A stretch of 64,000 nucleotides of DNA from Amycolatopsis pretoriensis (GTDB taxonomy: Bacteria > Actinomycetota > Actinomycetes > Mycobacteriales > Pseudonocardiaceae), in the NCBI RefSeq assembly GCF_900107925.1, contig NZ_FNUJ01000002.1, positions 434,001 through 498,000 of the forward strand. Reading direction: 5' to 3'. Position numbers and translations under genes: made by a program. Below are positions 58,952 through 64,000 of this stretch, piece after piece. The notes under the pieces are model-generated. The model did not search any database and was not told the origin of the DNA. It saw nothing but the letters and a program-made list of their open reading frames with translations. How positions within the stretch are numbered: the stretch's first letter is position 1; the number at the start of each line of letters is the position of its first letter.

Positions 58952-59672
58952 GGGTCGGCTCCTCACCGAGGTAGGCGTCGATGACCCGCGGGTCGCTGGT
59001 CACCTCGGCGGGGGCGCCGACGGCCAGGACGCGGCCCTGGTCGAGCACGAGGACGCGGTCGGCCAGCCGCATCACGGCGGCCATGATGTGCTCGATGAAC
59101 ACCAGCGTGACGCCCTCCTGCTCGCGCAGCGTGGCGAGCAGGTCGAGCACCGGTTCGCGCTCGGCCGGGACGAGCCCGGCCAGCACCTCGTCGAGCAGCA
59201 GCACCTTGGGCCGGGTGGCCAGCGCGCGGGCCAGTTCCAGGCGCTTGAGCCCGGCGGTCGGCAGGTCGGTCGCGGTGCGGTGGGCCCACGGTCCGAGGCC
59301 GACGCGCTCGACGACGTCGAGCGCGTGTTCACGCAGCTTCTTCGCGCTCAGGCGGTGGTGCTGGGCGGCGAGGCTGACGTTCTGCGCCACCGTCATGCTC
59401 GCGAACGGCCGCATCAGCTGGAACGTGCGGACCATGCCGGCCCGCGCGATGCGGTCGGGCGCGCGCCCGGTGACGTCGTCGCCCGCCAGCCGCACGCGGC
59501 CGGTGTCCGGGTTCAGCGCGCCGGAGATGACGTTGAACAGCGTGGTCTTGCCCGCGCCGTTGGGCCCGATCACGCCGAGGATCTCCCCCTCCGCGACCGA
59601 CAAGTCCACATCGGACAGTGCGTGCACACCGCGGAACGCCTTCCCGACGCCGCTCACCTCGACGATGCTCAT
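58938..59672 (-). CDS. branched-chain-type ABC importer, LivG-like ATPase
   Basis: 244 aa. Walker A GPNGAGKT, LivG-type VRTFQLMRPFASMTVAQNVSLAA, signature LPTAGLKRLELARAL (a variant of LSxGxQ), Walker B LLLDEVLAGLVPAE with Glu as usual in LivG, and switch FIEHIM. The start overlaps the LivM-like stop (ATGA). Confidence 0.92.
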   Translation of the reverse strand: MSIVEVSGVGKAFRGVHALSDVDLSVAEGEILGVIGPNGAGKTTLFNVISGALNPDTGRVRLAGDDVTGRAPDRIARAGMVRTFQLMRPFASMTVAQNVSLAAQHHRLSAKKLREHALDVVERVGLGPWAHRTATDLPTAGLKRLELARALATRPKVLLLDEVLAGLVPAEREPVLDLLATLREQEGVTLVFIEHIMAAVMRLADRVLVLDQGRVLAVGAPAEVTSDPRVIDAYLGEEPTHADA

Positions 59673-60715
59673 CGACGCCTCCTCGCGGCGAGGGTTCCGA
59701 CGATTCCCTTGGGCAGCAACCGCACGATCAGGATCACCAGGACCGCGTACAGCACGACGTCGAGTCCGCTGCGCCCCTGCAGGAAGCTCAAGAACTCCGG
59801 TGGGGTGCGCAGGAGGGTCGCCGTGACGTCGGTGAGCGAGCCGATGATGATCGCGCCGACCACCGGGCCCCAGACCGTGCCGATGCCGCCGATGACCACG
59901 GGCACGATGGCCTGGATCGAGATGGCCGAGCCGAACCCGAGGTCGGGGTTCACGAACAGGTAGTACTGCGTGTAGAAGGCGCCCGCGACGGCGGTGATGG
60001 CCGCGGACAGCGCGACCGTCAAGAGCTTGTGCCGCAGCACGGGCGCGCCCAGGGACGCGGCCGCCAGCTCGTCGTCGCGGATCGCCGTGACGTACCGGCC
60101 GGCGCGGGAGTGCAGGAAGACGATGCTGATCGCGACCGCCGCCCCGGCCAGGGCGAGGGCCACCCAGAAGTACGCGGGCGAGTCGGCCGGGAACTGGATC
60201 AGCCACAGCGAGGAGTCCTGGATCAGCGGAACGCTGAAGCCGATGGACTTGTTGGCGAACGCGCTGCTCGTGACGATCAGCCTCAGCATCTCCGCGAAGG
60301 CGAACGTCGCCAGCGCGAAGTACGCGCCTTGCAGCTTGTAGCGGAAGGAAAAGTAGCCGATGACCACGGCGACCGCGGCGGCCACCGCCATCCCGGCCAG
60401 CATCCCGATCCACGGCGACACGTTGTGCTTCACCAGCAGGTACGCACTGGTGTAGGCGCCGAGACCGAAGTAGGCGGCGTGGCCGAAGCTGAACATCCCG
60501 CCGAAGCCGCTCATGATGTTCCAGCCGACGGCCATCAGCAGGAAGATCAGGATCCGGACGGCGACCGCGCCTTGGGCGGCGGGCAGGATCAGCGGCAGCG
60601 GGATCGCGACCAGCACGAGAATCGCGAGGATCGCGAGCTGCTTGTTCTGCGGGCGCAGCGGCGGCGCCTTGACGGCCTCCGCGGAACCCGCGGGCGCCTC
60701 GATCGTGATGTTCAT
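59669..60715 (-). CDS. branched-chain-type ABC importer, LivM-like permease
   Basis: 348 aa, about nine membrane helices. Motifs WNIMSGFGGMFSFGHAAYFGLGAYTSAYLL and RAGRYVTAIRDDELAAASLGAPVLRHKLLTVALSA are those of LivM. Overlaps LivH-like upstream and LivG-like downstream by 4 nt each. Confidence 0.93.
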   Translation of the reverse strand: MNITIEAPAGSAEAVKAPPLRPQNKQLAILAILVLVAIPLPLILPAAQGAVAVRILIFLLMAVGWNIMSGFGGMFSFGHAAYFGLGAYTSAYLLVKHNVSPWIGMLAGMAVAAAVAVVIGYFSFRYKLQGAYFALATFAFAEMLRLIVTSSAFANKSIGFSVPLIQDSSLWLIQFPADSPAYFWVALALAGAAVAISIVFLHSRAGRYVTAIRDDELAAASLGAPVLRHKLLTVALSAAITAVAGAFYTQYYLFVNPDLGFGSAISIQAIVPVVIGGIGTVWGPVVGAIIIGSLTDVTATLLRTPPEFLSFLQGRSGLDVVLYAVLVILIVRLLPKGIVGTLAARRRR

Positions 60716-61725
60716 GCACGCCTCCCGAACAGGCCCTGCGGGCGGAGGAACAGCACCAGCACGAACACCACGAACACGCCGAGCAGGGAACTCTGGCCAC
60801 CGAGGTAGATCGTGGTGAGCTGCTCGACCAGCCCGATCAGCAGGCCGCCGACCAGCGCGCCGACGACGTTGCCCATGCCGCCGAGCACCACGACCACGAA
60901 CGCCGTGATGTTGAACTGCTCCCCCAGCGTCGGGGTCACCGTGACGAGCGGGCCGGCGAGGACCGCGGCGGCCCCGGCGCACGCCGTGCCGATGGCGAAG
61001 GTCAGCGTGTGCATGCGGCGGACGTTGATGCCGACCAGCGACGCACCCGGCGCGTTCGCGGCGACCGCGCGGATCGCCGTGCCGAGCCTGGTGCGCCGCA
61101 GCAGCCAGTACAGGAGGCCGCCGAGCACGATGGCGCCGAGGAACGCGTACAGCCGCGAGCCCGCGACCACCGCGCCCAGCAACGGGAACTGGAAGTCGCC
61201 GGGCAGGTCGATGGTCTTGGGCTCGGCGCCGAAGAACATCAGCAGCCCGTTCTCCAAGAGCAAGGACAAACCCAGGGTGATGAGCAGCTGGTTTTCCAGC
61301 GACCCGCCGCCGGCGCCCGACAGCAGTCCACGGTGGACGGCCGCGCCGAGCAGGAACAGCGCGGGGACCGCGATGACGAGCGTCAGGTACGGGTGGAGCC
61401 CGGTCGCCTGGATCATGCCGAACGACAGGAACATCGCCACCGTGAGGAACGCGCCATGCGCGAAGTTGACGATGTCGAGCACGCCGAAGATCAGCGTCAG
61501 GCCCATCGCGATCAGGCCGTAGAGCCCGCCGGTCAGGATGCCGGTGACGACCGACTGCCAGACCACCAGGCCGCTGCCGGACTGCACCAGCGCGAGCACG
61601 ATCGCGACGACGAGGACGGCGGCCACGATGCCCGCGCGGCTCAGGAACCCCTTGTCCGCCCGGGCTTTCCGGTCGGGCGGGGCGGTTTCGGGGACGACGG
61701 GCGCCCCGGTGTCGAGTTCGGTCAT
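60712..61725 (-). CDS. branched-chain-type ABC importer, LivH-like permease
   Basis: 337 aa. The first 30 residues are a charged cytoplasmic extension (TELDTGAPVVPETAPPDRKARADKGFL), longer than in most LivH. The membrane part has GGLYGLIAMGLTLIFGVLDIVNFAHGAFLTVAMF and GGMGNVVGALVGGLLIGLVEQL. Overlaps the binding-protein gene and LivM-like gene by 4 nt each. Confidence 0.92.
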   Translation of the reverse strand: MTELDTGAPVVPETAPPDRKARADKGFLSRAGIVAAVLVVAIVLALVQSGSGLVVWQSVVTGILTGGLYGLIAMGLTLIFGVLDIVNFAHGAFLTVAMFLSFGMIQATGLHPYLTLVIAVPALFLLGAAVHRGLLSGAGGGSLENQLLITLGLSLLLENGLLMFFGAEPKTIDLPGDFQFPLLGAVVAGSRLYAFLGAIVLGGLLYWLLRRTRLGTAIRAVAANAPGASLVGINVRRMHTLTFAIGTACAGAAAVLAGPLVTVTPTLGEQFNITAFVVVVLGGMGNVVGALVGGLLIGLVEQLTTIYLGGQSSLLGVFVVFVLVLFLRPQGLFGRRA

Positions 61726-62966
61726 GGTCGCCACGCCACCCTGTAGTCGGGCCGGGATTCGGCTTTTTCGGGGGGATACACCTGCTGGACCCGCCCGTCC
61801 CGGACCTGCATCAGCACCGGGAAGGCGTTGCGGTTGTCGCCGTTCGGGGCGAACTGGATCTGCCCGCGTCCGACGGTCAACGGGGACACCTGCGCGGCGG
61901 CGATCGCGTCGCGCACCTTCTCCGGGTCGGTGCTCGCGGCCTGTTCGACGCCGTGCGCGATCACCTGGACCGCGTCGTAGGACAGGACCGCGCCGGTGCG
62001 CATCGGGTCGCCGTAGAGCTGCTGGTACTTCGCGCGCAGCGCCACGGTCGCGGGGTTGGTCGCGTCGTAGTGGTAGTTGGTGCTGAAGTAGAGGTTGCCG
62101 ACGGCGGCCGCGTCGGTGACGAACTTCGGCTGGTCGTACGCGCCGTTCGAGACGCCCCAGACCGCGCTGAGGTCCGGCTTGACCGAAGCGATCGCCTTGG
62201 CCGCCAGCAGGCTGTCGCGGTAGTAGCCGGCGACCGCCAGCACGTCCGCGCCGGCCGCCTTGACCTGCGTGACCTGGGCGGTCAGGTCGCTGACGGTGGT
62301 GGCGTCGTAGCTGATGTTCGGGCCGACCTCGATGCCGAGCTGCTTGGCCGCCGCGGTGAAGGCGTCGGCGGCGCCGCTGCCGAAGTCGCTCTGCTCGTGC
62401 AGGAACGCGACCTTCCGGACCGGCTTCCCGGCCTGTTCGGACACCGCCTTCAGGTACTGGGCGGCGGCCGTCGCGATCGCCTTGCTGCCCGGCTGCACGC
62501 GGAAGGAGTACTTGTAGCCGTGGGAAAAGATCGCGTCGGACGCGGTCACGTCCATCACGAACGGGACCCGGTTGCGCTCGGCCACGACGGCGACGTTGGT
62601 GGACACCGCGCTCTGGTACGTGCCGACCAGGCTGACCGCGCCGGCCGAGATCAGCCGCTGGGCCTCGCTCTGCCCGATGTCGGCCTTGCCCTGCGTGTCC
62701 CCCGTGACCAGCTCGACCTTGCGGCCGCCGAGCGACTTGATGCCACCGGCCGCGTTGATCGCGTCGACAGCCAGCTGCGCGCCACGGCGCATCTGCAGGC
62801 CGTCGACCGCGTTCGAGCCGCTGACCGGGTGCAGTGCCCCGATCTTGACCGGGCCCTCGTCCCGCCCCGCGGCGGCGCCCCCGGCCCCCATCGGGGCCGA
62901 TCCCCCGCACCCGGTCACGAGCAGGGCCACCGCCCCGAGTCCCGCGACGAGCTTTCGTGCGGACAT
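61722..62966 (-). CDS. branched-chain-type ABC importer, substrate-binding lipoprotein
   Basis: 414 aa, Peripla_BP_6. ATG 62966 is chosen for AAGAGGTGAC upstream and for the lipobox LLVTGC (cysteine near 20). The body has VKIGALHPVSGSNAVDGLQMRRGAQLAVDAINAAGG, VSLVGTYQSAVSTNVAVVAERNRVPFV and AFLHEQSDFGSGAADAF. It is first gene of the nine-gene operon; the ligand may be an amide, amino acid or small carboxylate. Confidence 0.9.
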   Translation of the reverse strand: MSARKLVAGLGAVALLVTGCGGSAPMGAGGAAAGRDEGPVKIGALHPVSGSNAVDGLQMRRGAQLAVDAINAAGGIKSLGGRKVELVTGDTQGKADIGQSEAQRLISAGAVSLVGTYQSAVSTNVAVVAERNRVPFVMDVTASDAIFSHGYKYSFRVQPGSKAIATAAAQYLKAVSEQAGKPVRKVAFLHEQSDFGSGAADAFTAAAKQLGIEVGPNISYDATTVSDLTAQVTQVKAAGADVLAVAGYYRDSLLAAKAIASVKPDLSAVWGVSNGAYDQPKFVTDAAAVGNLYFSTNYHYDATNPATVALRAKYQQLYGDPMRTGAVLSYDAVQVIAHGVEQAASTDPEKVRDAIAAAQVSPLTVGRGQIQFAPNGDNRNAFPVLMQVRDGRVQQVYPPEKAESRPDYRVAWRP

Positions 62967-62994
62967 GTCACCTCTTCCCACTGGAAGGGCTGTC

Positions 62995-63011
62995 GTTCCG
63001 CTTAGCGAAAC
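62995..63011 (-). promoter_or_regulatory. IclR-type operator of the importer operon
   Basis: GTTCCGCTTAGCGAAAC, a near-palindrome (one mismatched pair) 28 bp upstream of the binding-protein start. It matches the IclR gene's own upstream motif. The rest of the 245-bp divergent gap (62967-63211) holds AT-richer promoter-like DNA and no gene. Confidence 0.6.
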
Positions 63012-63211
63012 GCCAGGTTTGTTACCGGTCATCGTGACACCCGGGCCGACGTCGGGTCAACATCTGCGCATAACTTGACGGACACGTGCGATCAGTGCGA
63101 ACTTGGGAAACACGGAGAGACATCACTACGAAACATGACGTTCGCAAGTGTTCCCCCCGGCGAAACGGTACGGAACTTCCGGTCGCCGGATGAGAAAGGC
63201 AGGTACGCCCC

Positions 63212-64000
63212 ATGACGGGCGCTTTGTCCGGGATCCGGGTGCTCGACACCGCGACCCTGTTCGCCGGCCCGCTGGCCGCGACCCTGCTGGGCGACTACGG
63301 CGCCGAGGTGATCAAGATCGAGCACCCCAACGGCGACCCCGTCCGCAGCCACGGCGCCCAACGCGACGGCGTCGGCCTCTGGTGGAAGATGCTCGGCCGC
63401 GGCAAGAAGGCGATCACCCTCTACCTCGGCTCCCCCGAGGGCCAGGAAATCTTCAAGAACCTGGTTGCTGATGCCGACGTCGTCGTCGAGAACTTCCGCC
63501 CGGGCACCCTCGAACGCTGGGGCCTGGGATACGACGTCCTCCGGGAAATCAACCCCGGACTGGTGCTCACCCGCGTCACCGGGTTCGGCCAGATCGGCCC
63601 GTACGCCAAGCGCCCCGGCTTCGGCACGCTCGCCGAGGCGATGAGCGGGTTCGCCGCGATCACCGGCGAACCCGACGGCCCGCCGACGCTGCCGCCGTTC
63701 GGCCTCGCCGACGGGATCGCCGCGCTGACCACGGCCTACGCCGTGATGACCGCGCTGCGGGCCCGCGAGCAGACCGGGCGCGGACAGGTCGTCGACCTGG
63801 CCATCATCGAGCCGATCCTGACGCTGCTCGGGCCGCAGATCATCGCCTACGACCAGCTCGGCACGCTACAGCCGCGCACCGGGAACCGGTCCACGAACAA
63901 CGCGCCGCGCAACACCTACCGCACCCGCGACGGCAGCTGGGTCGCCATCTCCACCAGCGCCCAGTCCATCGCCGAACGCGTGATGCGGCTGGTCGGCCGC
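63212..64000 (+). CDS. CaiB/BaiF family CoA-transferase, partial
   Basis: 263 codons are visible before the right edge. Family III CoA-transferase: MTGALSGIRVLDTATLFAGPLAATLLGDYGAEVIKIEHPNGDP at the N-terminus, VVVENFRPGTLERWGLGYDVL, RVTGFGQIGPYAKRPGFGTLAEAMSGFAAITGEPDGPP, and GRGQVVDLAIIEPIL with the expected catalytic Asp195. It activates a carboxylic acid with CoA. It is divergent from the importer operon and near the shared operator, so it is probably part of the same pathway. Confidence 0.93.
   Translation, partial: MTGALSGIRVLDTATLFAGPLAATLLGDYGAEVIKIEHPNGDPVRSHGAQRDGVGLWWKMLGRGKKAITLYLGSPEGQEIFKNLVADADVVVENFRPGTLERWGLGYDVLREINPGLVLTRVTGFGQIGPYAKRPGFGTLAEAMSGFAAITGEPDGPPTLPPFGLADGIAALTTAYAVMTALRAREQTGRGQVVDLAIIEPILTLLGPQIIAYDQLGTLQPRTGNRSTNNAPRNTYRTRDGSWVAISTSAQSIAERVMRLVGR

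Noticed and set aside
63129..63176. Further IclR-like sites in the importer/CaiB gap
   Set aside because: CGAAAC/CGTTCG and CGAAAC/GGAAC pairs match only 4-5 bp and do not follow the 17-bp pattern.

Overview
The window is a very GC-rich actinobacterial chromosome segment. GTG starts are frequent, third codon positions are mostly G or C, and translational coupling by ATGA or GTGA overlaps is common. The repertoire (two ROK repressors, MmyB-type regulator, small laccase, ESX/EspC-YbaB genes, Tat lipoproteins, homogentisate catabolism) and the short GAATGACTCATTC-type intergenic palindromes suggest a Pseudonocardiaceae member, most likely Amycolatopsis. That assignment is inference; no rRNA, tRNA, phage, transposase or CRISPR was seen.

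Layout. 1-4.4 kb: the first codons of a response regulator, its DesK-type kinase, a divergent ABC-2 exporter pair and a secreted S33 peptidase. 4.4-12.8 kb: small oxidoreductase and regulator modules (quinone reductase-like plus HD protein behind a palindromic operator, an orphan F0 subunit c, MarR with divergent flavin monooxygenase, TetR, ArsR-type, DUF3253, MmyB-type regulator with divergent SDR). 13.0-16.8 kb: unrecognised proteins, including a coupled membrane/soluble pair. 16.9-18.4 kb: reductase and divergent TetR sharing two operators.

18.4-33.1 kb is the most striking block: ten minus-strand genes beginning with a ROK repressor and a ribose-type ABC importer, then a Gfo/Idh dehydrogenase, two TIM-barrel sugar isomerases (one Tat-exported), a Tat-exported two-domain laccase, a 1315-residue secreted protein joining ThuA, F5/8C, glucose/sorbosone dehydrogenase, PKD and 3-keto-disaccharide hydrolase (DUF1080) domains, and a secreted cupredoxin/Ig-repeat protein. 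The last two share an 81-residue C-terminal module. I propose an extracellular sugar-oxidation system in which a quinoprotein-like dehydrogenase hands electrons through a blue copper protein to a laccase, and the keto-sugar products are hydrolysed, imported and processed inside.

33.1-41.9 kb: a repeat-rich intergenic region, a second ROK protein, a secreted FG-GAP protein, a four-gene type VII secretion-associated cluster, and an osmoprotectant-type importer whose permease, ATPase and second permease are one polypeptide with a probable CTG start. 41.9-48.8 kb: homogentisate dioxygenase, a linked unknown protein, fumarylacetoacetase, MarR, a repeat-filled gap, IclR and the 3-oxoacid CoA-transferase genes; together these could take homogentisate to fumarate and acetoacetate and activate the acetoacetate.

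48.8-64 kb: DUF998 membrane protein, cupin, a large NB-ARC regulator with its LuxR helix-turn-helix at the N-terminus, an IclR regulator, and a nine-gene coupled minus-strand operon (branched-chain-type ABC importer, MmgE/PrpD, Asp/Glu/hydantoin racemase, FAD-dependent reductase, hydantoinase), with a divergent CaiB-type CoA-transferase running off the end. A 17-bp motif shared by the IclR promoter and the importer promoter links regulator to operon.
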